Notes: generated from the sequence alone by a model not told the origin. Positions 1 to 6,250 are shown, counted from the first letter of the stretch. The stretch: DNA of 7,150 nucleotides from Candidatus Manganitrophaceae bacterium (GCA_004297235.1 SCUR01000561.1:1-7150); one strand, 5' to 3'. Numbers and translations: made by a program.

Positions 1-270
1 TCAGAGCTGAAGGGCGAAATAAAAAAGAGCCTCCGGTGGCAACCGGAGAAGGAGCGCCCGCTTGTTGCTCTTTTGAGACACAAGGTCGCTTTAGAGAGAG
101 CCGAGAAGGGTCTTATACGGGCGAGCGAGGCGCTTGAGAAGAGAGCATCGTGGGAGTTTCTCGCTGCGGATTTAAGAGAAGCGGCGGATGCTTTAGGAGA
201 AATTGTCGGCGAGACGACTACGGATGAGATTCTTGATCAGATCTTTAATCAATTCTGTATTGGAAAGTAG
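1..270 (+). CDS. mnmE: MnmE, tRNA modification GTPase, C-terminal fragment (5' end outside window)
   Basis: This is the last 89 codons of MnmE (TrmE), open from the left edge and ending in TAG. MnmE is the GTPase partner of MnmG. Together they install the (carboxymethyl)aminomethyl group on C5 of wobble uridine 34 in certain tRNAs. The fragment is the end of the C-terminal helical domain: a run of amphipathic helices with the family pattern LRHKVALERA (residues 25-34), then AADLREAADALGEIVGE, then the terminal FCIGK. That ending matches the nearly invariant C-x-G-K motif, whose Cys (residue 86 here) is functionally important in the family. An internal TTG at 73 is not a real start, because homologous sequence continues upstream of it to position 1. 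The stop lies one base before a parS palindrome and about 30 bp before mnmG, the usual order in the gidA cluster. The GTPase domain lies outside the window. Identification is firm. Confidence 0.95.
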   Translation, partial: SELKGEIKKSLRWQPEKERPLVALLRHKVALERAEKGLIRASEALEKRASWEFLAADLREAADALGEIVGETTTDEILDQIFNQFCIGK

Positions 271-271
271 A

Positions 272-287
272 TGTTCCACGTGGAACA
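272..287. other. parS: parS partition site (ParB-binding centromere)
   Basis: TGTTCCACGTGGAACA is a perfect 16-bp palindrome and matches the bacterial chromosomal parS consensus (TGTTnCACGTGnAACA). It is the variant familiar from pseudomonads. It begins one base after the mnmE stop and ends 12 bases before the preferred mnmG start, so it occupies almost the whole junction. ParB encoded at 3737-4600 is the expected ligand. ParB dimers load here as CTP-dependent clamps and spread along flanking DNA, and ParA then moves the complex. I saw no second copy in the window. In RNA the site could also fold as a 6-bp stem with an ACGT loop. Confidence 0.93.
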
Positions 288-299
288 ATGGAGAGTGGA

Positions 300-2240
300 A
301 TGAATCAGACAACCTCTGATGTGATCGTCGTCGGTGCCGGTCATGCGGGGTGCGAAGCGGCCCTCGCCGCTGCCAGAATGGGTGCGAAGACCCTCCTCTT
401 TACGCTGAAGCTGGAGAATATCGGGCAGATGTCGTGCAATCCCGCGATCGGGGGGATTGCAAAAGGGCATCTGGTCCGGGAGATTGACGCGCTCGGCGGA
501 GAGATGGGGCGGGCGATCGATCAGGCCGGCATTCAGTTTAGAATGCTAAATACGCGAAAAGGACCGGCCGTCCGGGCCCTTCGGGCTCAGGCTGATCGGG
601 ATGTCTACCGTCAAGTGATGACGGAAGTGCTTCTCAACCAGCCCAACCTCACCGTCGTCGAAGGGATGGTCGACGAGGTTCTCGTACGGGATGGACGAGC
701 GGTCGGGGTCGTCTTGGCGGAAGGGACCGAGTTTCATTCGAAAGCGGTCATATTAACTACCGGGACCTTTCTTCGGGGCCTGATCCATATCGGAATGCGT
801 CGATTTTCGGCGGGAAGAATTGGAGAAGCTCCGGCTGAAAAGGCGTCACAGAGCCTCATTGGACACGGCTTCACCTTGGGAAGACTGAAGACAGGAACCC
901 CCCCTCGGCTCGACGGGAAGACGATCAACTATGAACAGCTTCAGCCTCAGTATGGAGATAATCCGCCCCTGCCGTTCTCCTACGCGACTGAACGACTTGA
1001 GGTCGATCAGCTCCCGTGTCATCTCACCTACACCGGAGAGAAAACCCACGAAGTCATTCGCGCCCATCTGGGCGAATCGCCCCTCTATTCCGGCGTCATT
1101 ACCGGAATCGGTCCACGCTATTGCCCATCGATTGAAGACAAGGTCGTTAAGTTCTCCGATCATCCTCGCCATCAGGTCTTCTTGGAACCGGAGGGGAGAA
1201 AAACGGACGTCATCTATCCGAACGGGATTTCAACCAGCCTTCCTGAAGAGGTTCAGCTCGAATTTATTCAGACAATTCCAGGGCTTGAGAAGGTAAAGAT
1301 GCTTCGGCCGGGCTATGCGATTGAATATGATTATGTTCCGCCGACCCAACTTTATCCCACGCTTGAAACAAAGCAGGTTCCCGGCCTCTATCACGCGGGG
1401 CAGATCAATGGAACCTCCGGGTATGAAGAAGCGGCCGCCCAGGGAATCATGGCGGGAATTAATGCAGTCTTAAAATTTCGAGATCAACCCCCGCTCATTC
1501 TGGATCGCTCCGAAGCCTACATCGGTGTATTAATTGACGATTTGGTTACACTCGGGACAGAAGAGCCTTACAGAATGTTTACCTCTCGAGCGGAATATCG
1601 CCTGTTGCTCCGACATGATAATGCGGATTTACGCCTAATGGATATAGGCTATAAAATAGGTCTCTTACAAGAACGACAGTATCACCGCTATCTTTCGAAG
1701 CGGGAGCGGATCGAGCGGGAAAAAACATGGCTTGAAAAAACCTCCCTCCGGATGGTTCCCCGCTCGGCCGAGATCTTGGCCTCGGCGGGAATTCAGGGAG
1801 TTCTCCCCTCCATGACCCTCGCGCAGATGCTCAAGCGGCCGGAGATCGACTATGCTACCCTGATCTCCTGGTTTCAACTCGAAGACCGGACCGACCCTTC
1901 GATTGCAGACGAGATTGAAATCCAGCTCAAGTATGATGGCTATATTCAACGCGAACTCGCCCATGTCGCTCGATTCAAGCAGATGGAAGGAAAGCGAATC
2001 CCCGACACATTTAATTTTGATGCCGTTGTCGGCCTTTCTCGGGAAGTCCGGGAGAAATTGAAAAAGATCCAGCCGCGCTCCTTGGGTCAGGCCTCCCGAA
2101 TCTCGGGGGTGACGCCGGCGGCCATCTCAATCTTGATCCTCGCGCTCGAGCGCCGGCGACGAAAAGAGACCGAAACGACGTCCCACTCCCCGGAGGGAAT
2201 CGAGCCGACGCCGCGGCAAGCGATGGAGAGCGGATCCTGA
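300..2240 (+). CDS. mnmG: MnmG (GidA), FAD-dependent tRNA uridine-34 C5 modification enzyme
   Basis: MnmG works with MnmE to modify C5 of wobble U34, using FAD, a methylene-folate donor and glycine or ammonium. Numbered from the ATG at 300, the protein has 646 residues. It shows the dinucleotide-binding GAGHAGCEAA (12-21), then SCNPAIGGIAKGH with Cys46, and RMLNTRKGPAVRALRAQADR (81-100). TGTFLRG (154-160), RLKTGTPP (195-202) and GPRYCPSIEDK with Cys275 follow, then YPNGISTSLP, HAGQINGTSGYEEAAAQG and TSRAEYRLLLRHDNADLRL. Cys46 and Cys275 match the two functionally important cysteines of the family. The C-terminal MnmE/tRNA-binding domain ends in SRISGVTPAA, followed by a polar tail of about 30 residues. 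I preferred ATG 300 because GGAG at 290-293 lies 6 nt upstream. The in-frame ATG at 288 abuts parS and has no properly spaced Shine-Dalgarno. The stop overlaps the likely rsmG start. Confidence 0.96.
   Translation: MNQTTSDVIVVGAGHAGCEAALAAARMGAKTLLFTLKLENIGQMSCNPAIGGIAKGHLVREIDALGGEMGRAIDQAGIQFRMLNTRKGPAVRALRAQADRDVYRQVMTEVLLNQPNLTVVEGMVDEVLVRDGRAVGVVLAEGTEFHSKAVILTTGTFLRGLIHIGMRRFSAGRIGEAPAEKASQSLIGHGFTLGRLKTGTPPRLDGKTINYEQLQPQYGDNPPLPFSYATERLEVDQLPCHLTYTGEKTHEVIRAHLGESPLYSGVITGIGPRYCPSIEDKVVKFSDHPRHQVFLEPEGRKTDVIYPNGISTSLPEEVQLEFIQTIPGLEKVKMLRPGYAIEYDYVPPTQLYPTLETKQVPGLYHAGQINGTSGYEEAAAQGIMAGINAVLKFRDQPPLILDRSEAYIGVLIDDLVTLGTEEPYRMFTSRAEYRLLLRHDNADLRLMDIGYKIGLLQERQYHRYLSKRERIEREKTWLEKTSLRMVPRSAEILASAGIQGVLPSMTLAQMLKRPEIDYATLISWFQLEDRTDPSIADEIEIQLKYDGYIQRELAHVARFKQMEGKRIPDTFNFDAVVGLSREVREKLKKIQPRSLGQASRISGVTPAAISILILALERRRRKETETTSHSPEGIEPTPRQAMESGS
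2225..2230 (+). promoter_or_regulatory. Shine-Dalgarno GGAGAG for the rsmG CTG start
   Basis: GGAGAG lies inside the last codons of mnmG. Its GGAG core ends 8 nt before the CTG at 2237, the normal spacing for a ribosome binding site. It supports initiation at that unusual codon. The nearby out-of-frame ATG at 2241 opens a reading frame of only about 33 codons. Confidence 0.55.
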
Positions 2241-2890
2241 ATGAGGAGACGAAAACCCTTCTGGTCCGCGGCGCCGCACAACTGGGGGTCTCCCTTTCCT
2301 CGGAACAAATCGATTCGCTTCTGCTCTATCACTCGGAGCTGATCCGCTGGAATGAAAAGGTGAATCTCACCGGTCTGCGAGAGGCCCGCGAGATCACGAT
2401 TAAGCATTTCTTGGACTCGCTTACCCCCCTCGCCTTCTTGCGTCCGGCCGGCGGGGAGCGCTGGATCGATGTCGGAACCGGCGCCGGCTTCCCCGGACTC
2501 GTTCTGAAAATCGCCTGTCCCGATCTGGAGATGATCCTGATCGAGGCAACCGGGAAGAAGGTGACCTTTCTCCATCATCTCATCGGCCTTCTCCGGTTAA
2601 AGGGAGTTGCCGTTGTCCATGATCGCCTGGAGCGGCTGCGCGGGCCGGAGTGGCAAGAGGGAGGCGACCTGGTCGTCACGCGGGCGCTCGCGCCGGCCTT
2701 CGTGATGGAAGAGGGCAGAGCGCTGGTGCGAAAGGGGGGAAGGATGCTTTTTTTTCAAGGCCCTCCCGATGCATCGCGATGGGAGCAGGCGTTGAAGCGA
2801 TACCCGGAGCTGGTTTTGGAAAAGATCTGTCCGGTCGCTCTTCCCTTCACGGAGGAGTCCCGATCGCTCGTTTTCTTAAAAGCGGTTTGA
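2237..2890 (+). CDS. rsmG: RsmG (GidB), 16S rRNA m7G527 methyltransferase, probable CTG start
   Basis: RsmG methylates N7 of G527 in 16S rRNA with S-adenosylmethionine, and its loss is known to give low-level streptomycin resistance. Counting from the CTG at 2237, the protein has 217 residues, the usual family length. An N-terminal helical region carries RWNEKVNLTG (37-46) and HFLDSL (57-62). A Rossmann methyltransferase core follows, with the SAM motif DVGTGAGFPGL (78-88), LIEATGKKVTFL, VHDRLE and DLVVTRALAP. The frame has no ATG, GTG or TTG between an upstream stop near 2018 and a GTG at 2360. Starting at 2360 would delete 41 residues that read as a normal RsmG N-terminus. CTG 2237 overlaps the mnmG stop as CTGA, in the manner of an ATGA coupling junction, and has a good Shine-Dalgarno at 2225-2230. 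A sequencing frameshift near the start is the main alternative. Family identity is firm, but the start is inferred. Confidence 0.93.
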   Translation: MNEETKTLLVRGAAQLGVSLSSEQIDSLLLYHSELIRWNEKVNLTGLREAREITIKHFLDSLTPLAFLRPAGGERWIDVGTGAGFPGLVLKIACPDLEMILIEATGKKVTFLHHLIGLLRLKGVAVVHDRLERLRGPEWQEGGDLVVTRALAPAFVMEEGRALVRKGGRMLFFQGPPDASRWEQALKRYPELVLEKICPVALPFTEESRSLVFLKAV

Positions 2891-2911
2891 TGATTAAATC
2901 AACCGGAATAC

Positions 2912-2940
2912 TTTTTTTCCGAAACGGAATGTGCTAGGAT
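2912..2940 (+). promoter_or_regulatory. Possible extended -10 promoter for parAB
   Basis: TGCTAGGAT at 2932-2940 fits an extended -10 element (TGnTAnnnT). The matching -35 position, 17 bp upstream at 2912-2917, is only a T-run and resembles the consensus weakly. It sits in the gap between rsmG and parA, about 45 bp upstream of the parA start, so it could give parAB its own transcription independent of the gid genes. Sequence resemblance is the only evidence. Confidence 0.35.
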
Positions 2941-2982
2941 AGCGCATTTCAGCAGGCGCTGGATAAGAATGATTTGACGGAA

Positions 2983-3750
2983 ATGGGAAAGATTATCGCA
3001 GTTGCGAATCAGAAGGGCGGGGTCGGAAAGACCACCACGGCGATCAATCTGGCCGCCTCGCTCGCGGTGGCCGAGAAGAAGGTGTTGTTGATCGACCTGG
3101 ATCCCCAGGGGAATGCCACGAGCGGCCTCGGCATTTCCAAAGCGGGATTATCCGCCAGCGTCTATGATCTTCTGATCGGCCGCAAAGCATTATCGGAGCT
3201 CGTGGTTTCTCTTGAAATCCCCTGGCTGAATGTCCTTCCGGCCCATATCGATCTCGTCGGCGCCGAGGTCGAACTGGTCGGCATGGACGGCCGAGAGCAG
3301 ATCCTGAAAGATCGGTTGAAAGGGGCCGGCGATCTCTACGACTTCATCATCATCGACTGCCCCCCTTCGCTCGGGCTTCTCACGCTCAACGCGCTGACCG
3401 CCGCCGATTCGCTCCTCATCCCGATGCAGTGCGAATACTACGCCATGGAAGGGCTGGCCCAGTTGATGAACACCGTTGAGCTCGTCCGGCAATCGCTCAA
3501 CCCGTCTCTTCAGGTGGAAGGGGTCTTGCTGACGATGTTCGACGGCCGGAACAATCTCAACAACCAGGTTCAGGCGGAGATTCGATCGCACTTCGGGGAC
3601 CGCGTGTTCCAGAACACCATTCCGCGCAACATCACGCTGGCCGAGGCGCCGAGCCACGGCAAGCCGGTCATTTTCTACGACGCGGTCTCGAAGGGGGCGC
3701 AAGCCTATCTTTCCCTCGCCAAGGAGGTCTTGGAGCATGCAGCAGCGTAA
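2983..3750 (+). CDS. parA: ParA (Soj), chromosome-partitioning ATPase
   Basis: ParA is the Walker-type ATPase that, when ATP-bound, dimerises on nucleoid DNA. ParB-parS complexes stimulate its hydrolysis, which moves newly replicated origins. From the ATG at 2983 the protein has 255 residues. It shows the deviant Walker A box KGGVGKTT (11-18, signature Lys11), the A' motif IDLDPQGN (37-44), Walker B FIIIDCPPSLG (121-131), and the typical C-terminal IPRNITLAEAPSHGKPVIFYD (213-233). There is no N-terminal helix-turn-helix extension. This marks the short chromosomal Soj type rather than a plasmid P1/F-type ParA, so autorepression by ParA itself is unlikely. An in-frame TTG at 2974 would add three residues, and neither start has a strong Shine-Dalgarno. 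I chose ATG because it gives the standard M-G-K-I-I N-terminus. The gene overlaps parB by 14 bp, implying one operon and translational coupling. Confidence 0.96.
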   Translation: MGKIIAVANQKGGVGKTTTAINLAASLAVAEKKVLLIDLDPQGNATSGLGISKAGLSASVYDLLIGRKALSELVVSLEIPWLNVLPAHIDLVGAEVELVGMDGREQILKDRLKGAGDLYDFIIIDCPPSLGLLTLNALTAADSLLIPMQCEYYAMEGLAQLMNTVELVRQSLNPSLQVEGVLLTMFDGRNNLNNQVQAEIRSHFGDRVFQNTIPRNITLAEAPSHGKPVIFYDAVSKGAQAYLSLAKEVLEHAAA

Positions 3751-4600
3751 AGCATTAGGAAAAGGTCTTGGATTAACGGCCCTGGTCCCGCCGGCGGAGC
3801 CGCCGAAGGGAGAGGTTCGGGAGATCGAGATCGGGAAGATTATTCCTAATCGGTATCAGCCGCGGCAGCATTTTGATCCGGAGGCGCTCGCTTCGCTGGC
3901 CGCCTCGCTCAAGAGCCACGGGCTCATCCAGCCGATTACCGTCCGCAAGGAGGAGAGCGGGCAATACGAGCTCATCGCGGGAGAGCGCCGGTGGCGCGCG
4001 GCGCAGCTGGCCGGCTTCGCCGCCATCCCGGCGATCGTCAAATCGGTCCAGGAACAGGAGCTCATGGAGTGGGCGCTCCTCGAAAATGTTCAGCGGGAAG
4101 ATCTCAATCCGATCGAGAAGGCGCAGGCGTATCAGCGCCTCCTCACCGAGTTCTCGCTGACGCAAGAGGCGATCGCGGCGCGAATGGGGATCGACCGATC
4201 GACCGTCGCGAACTTTCTCCGTCTCCTTCAGCTTCCGGAGCGCTTATGGGGATGGATCGCGGACGGCACCTTGACGATGGGACATGCGAAGGCCCTCCTC
4301 TCCTTGGAGAAAAAAGAAGATCAGCTCCGGGTCGCGGAGGAGATCAAGACGAAGGGGTGGTCGGTCCGCCAGATCGAAGCACTGGTTCAGAAGATCAAAC
4401 GAGAAGCGCGTCCGGATCCGAAGGGGTCGGCGACCCCCTCGCCTGAAGTTGCGGAACTGGAGGGGCGTCTCCGCCACGCGCTGGGGACGAAGGTCCGTCT
4501 GGTACAGCAGGGAAAGGGGGGGGAAATCCGGATCGAGTATTACTCTTTGGAGGACCTCGACCGGATTCTCGATAAGCTGACCGGACCCACCGTAAACTGA
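3737..4600 (+). CDS. parB: ParB (Spo0J), parS-binding CTPase clamp
   Basis: ParB binds parS, hydrolyses CTP, slides and spreads on flanking DNA, and stimulates ParA. The protein has 287 residues. The N-terminal peptide KALGKGLGLTALVPP (5-19) matches the short basic segment that activates ParA in the family. The ParB/Srx-type CTP-binding domain runs from about 28 to 125. It includes QPR (41-43), HGLIQPITVR (61-70), the GERRWRA nucleotide motif (82-88) and ENVQRE (116-121). A helix-turn-helix for parS recognition lies around LTQEAIAARMGIDRSTVANF (141-160). A basic linker leads to a C-terminal dimerisation domain of about 50 residues. The ATG start follows a perfect AGGAGGT Shine-Dalgarno (3722-3728) inside parA. 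A consensus parS at 272-287 completes the ParABS module locally. Identification is firm. Confidence 0.96.
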   Translation: MQQRKALGKGLGLTALVPPAEPPKGEVREIEIGKIIPNRYQPRQHFDPEALASLAASLKSHGLIQPITVRKEESGQYELIAGERRWRAAQLAGFAAIPAIVKSVQEQELMEWALLENVQREDLNPIEKAQAYQRLLTEFSLTQEAIAARMGIDRSTVANFLRLLQLPERLWGWIADGTLTMGHAKALLSLEKKEDQLRVAEEIKTKGWSVRQIEALVQKIKREARPDPKGSATPSPEVAELEGRLRHALGTKVRLVQQGKGGEIRIEYYSLEDLDRILDKLTGPTVN

Positions 4601-4609
4601 ATTAACCGC

Positions 4610-4636
4610 GAGGAGATCCCGAAGGGGCCTCTCCTC
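4610..4636 (+). terminator. Stem-loop between parB and bactofilin gene (weak terminator or processing hairpin)
   Basis: GAGGAGA (4610-4616) and TCTCCTC (4630-4636) are perfect complements. Inside them CCC and GGG can pair around GAA, extending the stem. No T-run follows on either strand, so it is not a textbook intrinsic terminator. On the opposite strand the apex reads CTTCGG, a UUCG-type tetraloop. It could attenuate or process the transcript between parAB and the bactofilin gene. Confidence 0.35.
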
Positions 4637-4658
4637 CAGACCATGTAAGGGGGATAGC

Positions 4659-5075
4659 ATGTTGCGAAGGGATGAGAAAGAGAAGGGGGCCCAGTCCGAC
4701 GAGATCATGGCCTTTTTGGGCAAGGGGACCGAATTCAAGGGGATCATCACCTACAGCGGCACGGTCCGGATTGACGGCAAGGTCGAGGGGGAGATCGTTA
4801 CGCAGGGAAAGCTGATCGTCGGAGAGACGGCGGTGATCAATGCGGAGATCTCCGCCGGCACGGTCATCTGCGGCGGGAAGATCTCCGGAAACATCCGCGC
4901 TTCACAGCGCGTTCATCTCCTCTCCAAAGCGATGATGACCGGCTCCGTCAACACCCCCAATCTGATTATCGAGGAAGGGGTCAGCTTTAACGGCAAGTGC
5001 GAGATGGGGAAAGATGCCGTCCTCGCCGAAGTCCAGCCGCTGCAGCCGGTCGGTCACGAATCGAACGGGAGTTAG
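4659..5075 (+). CDS. Bactofilin 1 (DUF583 family cytoskeletal protein)
   Basis: Bactofilins are small bacterial cytoskeletal proteins that polymerise without nucleotides through a right-handed beta-helix. They act as scaffolds in cell shape, stalk formation or chromosome organisation. This 138-residue protein has a short charged N-terminal tail (1-17). A beta-helical core of about 100 residues follows, with the family patterns FLGKGTEFKG (19-28), VRIDGKVEGEI, GKLIVGE, GGKISGNI and the closing GVSFNGKCEM. A short C-terminal tail follows the core. Flexible tails around a beta-helix are the normal architecture. There is no transmembrane segment. The ATG has a strong Shine-Dalgarno (AAGGGGGAT, 4647-4655 region). 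The gene lies about 60 bp after parB, beyond a stem-loop, and only one base separates its stop from the mnmA start. The position suggests cotranscription with parAB and possibly a role with ParABS, as bactofilins have in Myxococcus. It is a clear paralogue of the protein at 6273-6701. Confidence 0.92.
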   Translation: MLRRDEKEKGAQSDEIMAFLGKGTEFKGIITYSGTVRIDGKVEGEIVTQGKLIVGETAVINAEISAGTVICGGKISGNIRASQRVHLLSKAMMTGSVNTPNLIIEEGVSFNGKCEMGKDAVLAEVQPLQPVGHESNGS

Positions 5076-5076
5076 C

Positions 5077-6177
5077 GTGAGCGACGCGTTGAAGGGAAAG
5101 CGGGTGGTGGTCGGAATGAGCGGCGGGATCGATTCCGCCGTCACCGCCGCCCTGCTCAAAGAAGCCGGCTGTGAAGTCATCGGCGTCACCCTGACCCTCT
5201 GGAAGGAAGAAGGCGAGGAAGAGAAGCGCTGGCAGGACCGCTCCTGCTGCAAGGTGGGATTGGCCCGGCATGTGGCGAAGCTTCTGTCGATCCCGCATCA
5301 CGTCTTCGATCTGCAGGAGGCCTTTCAGGCCGAGATCATCGACGACTTTTGCGACGCCTATCTCGTCGGGCAGACGCCAAACCCCTGCGTCCGCTGCAAC
5401 GAGCGGATGAAGTTCGGCCGGCTTCTCACGTTGGCCCACGAGCTGGGGGCCGATCTGCTCGCCACCGGCCATTACGCTCGGATTCACTATCGTCCGGAGC
5501 AGAATCGGTATTCCCTCTTGAAGGGAGCCGATCTTCAGAAAGACCAAAGCTATTTCCTCTATCGTCTCAATCAAACGCAGCTGGCGGCGACCCTTTTTCC
5601 TCTCGGAGAAATGAATAAGGAGGCGGTCTATCAGAAGGCCACGGCGCTCGGACTTCCCTATGAGGAAGTTTTGGAGAGCCAAGAGGTCTGCTTCGTGACG
5701 CAGAAAGATTATCGGAGTTTCCTCTCCGAGTATCGTCCCGAGTCGGAGGCTCCCGGCCAGATCGTTACCGAATCGGGAGAGGTGGTCGGAGAGCATGCGG
5801 GGGTCGCCTTCTACACCGTCGGCCAGCGCCGCGGTCTCGGCGTGGCGTTGGGAGAGCGGATCTATGTGACCCGCCTTGATCCCGATCGGCGCGAAGTGGT
5901 GGTGGGCTCGGAAGAATCGCTTCTCAAGAAAGAGGTGATCGCCGACCATCTGGTCTGGGGAGGAGAGGGACAACCACAAGCGCCGATTCGCGTTCAGGCG
6001 AAGATCCGTTATCGGTCTTCCGCGGGGGAGGGAACGCTGGCGCCCCTTCCGGGAGACCGGGTGCAAATTCTTTTCGATGATCCGCAACGCGGGGTGACAC
6101 CGGGGCAGTCGGTCGTCTTTTATCGCGGAGAGGAAGTGATCGGCGGCGGGATGATTGTTGATACCAATAAGGATTAG
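5077..6177 (+). CDS. mnmA: MnmA (TrmU), tRNA U34 2-thiouridylase
   Basis: MnmA activates C2 of wobble U34 by adenylation and transfers sulfur from a persulfide relay to make 2-thiouridine in Lys, Glu and Gln tRNAs. From the GTG at 5077 the protein has 366 residues, the family's usual size. It has the PP-loop GMSGGIDSAV (13-22), a double Cys (57-58), and TPNPCVRCNERMKFG (100-114) with catalytic Cys104. GHYARI (131-136), KDQSYFLYRL (155-164) and SQEVCF with the second catalytic Cys205 follow. C-terminal beta-barrel domains carry YTVGQRRGLG (246-255) and end in GQSVVFYRGEEVIGGG. GTG 5077 has GGGAG at 5067-5071, 5 nt upstream, and yields a normal N-terminus. An in-frame ATG at 5014 would add 21 Ser/Arg-rich residues read from inside bactofilin 1 and is unlikely. 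With MnmE and MnmG nearby, the locus encodes both C5 and C2 modification of U34. Confidence 0.96.
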   Translation: MSDALKGKRVVVGMSGGIDSAVTAALLKEAGCEVIGVTLTLWKEEGEEEKRWQDRSCCKVGLARHVAKLLSIPHHVFDLQEAFQAEIIDDFCDAYLVGQTPNPCVRCNERMKFGRLLTLAHELGADLLATGHYARIHYRPEQNRYSLLKGADLQKDQSYFLYRLNQTQLAATLFPLGEMNKEAVYQKATALGLPYEEVLESQEVCFVTQKDYRSFLSEYRPESEAPGQIVTESGEVVGEHAGVAFYTVGQRRGLGVALGERIYVTRLDPDRREVVVGSEESLLKKEVIADHLVWGGEGQPQAPIRVQAKIRYRSSAGEGTLAPLPGDRVQILFDDPQRGVTPGQSVVFYRGEEVIGGGMIVDTNKD

Positions 6178-6180
6178 TAA

Positions 6181-6194
6181 GGATCAGCTGATCC
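6181..6194. repeat. Perfect 14-bp palindrome after mnmA
   Basis: GGATCAGCTGATCC is exactly self-complementary and begins three bases after the mnmA stop. Its right half GCTGATC is also complementary to GATCAGC at 6252-6258, on the far side of the 17-bp hairpin. It may be an outer arm of a larger structure or a protein-binding dyad. No function is assigned. Confidence 0.5.
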
Positions 6195-6208
6195 AACAAT
6201 GATGAAAC

Positions 6209-6250
6209 CACTGCGGCCCTGCTCATCGGATAGTGAGCAGGGCCGCAGTG
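6209..6250. terminator. Strong hairpin at convergent gene ends (probable bidirectional terminator)
   Basis: CACTGCGGCCCTGCTCA (6209-6225) and its exact complement (6234-6250) form a perfect 17-bp GC-rich stem with an 8-nt loop. It lies between the 3' ends of mnmA (+) and bactofilin 2 (-), the right place for a shared terminator. No continuous T-run follows in either direction. On the - strand the bases after the stem (GTTTCATCATTGTT) are T-rich but interrupted. It could stop both transcripts, block read-through antisense RNA or protect 3' ends. Confidence 0.6.

Noticed and set aside
288..299. mnmG starting at ATG 288
   Set aside because: The ATG abuts parS and lacks a properly spaced Shine-Dalgarno, while ATG 300 has GGAG 6 nt upstream. 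The difference is only four residues.
2015..2240. Programmed -1 frameshift joining MnmG to RsmG
   Set aside because: The RsmG frame is open through the mnmG 3' end, which would allow a fusion, but I found no X-XXY-YYZ slippery heptamer there. A CTG start with its Shine-Dalgarno explains the arrangement more simply.
2360..2890. RsmG starting at GTG 2360 (176 residues)
   Set aside because: It would remove the conserved N-terminal helical region, which is clearly encoded upstream in the same frame, and GTG 2360 falls in the middle of the W-N-x-K-V-N-L-T motif.
2087..3738. Open frames on the - strand across rsmG and parA (2087-2578, 3190-3738)
   Set aside because: Both are antisense to firmly identified genes, and neither has a domain or a plausible Shine-Dalgarno.
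5014..5076. mnmA starting at ATG 5014
   Set aside because: The extra 21 residues are the out-of-frame reading of the bactofilin 1 C-terminus. GTG 5077 has a good Shine-Dalgarno and gives a normal MnmA length.
4987..6087. Long - strand open frame (366 codons) antisense to mnmA
   Set aside because: It mirrors mnmA and has low-complexity, Arg/Leu-rich content with no recognisable domain. It is a shadow caused by GC-rich codon use.
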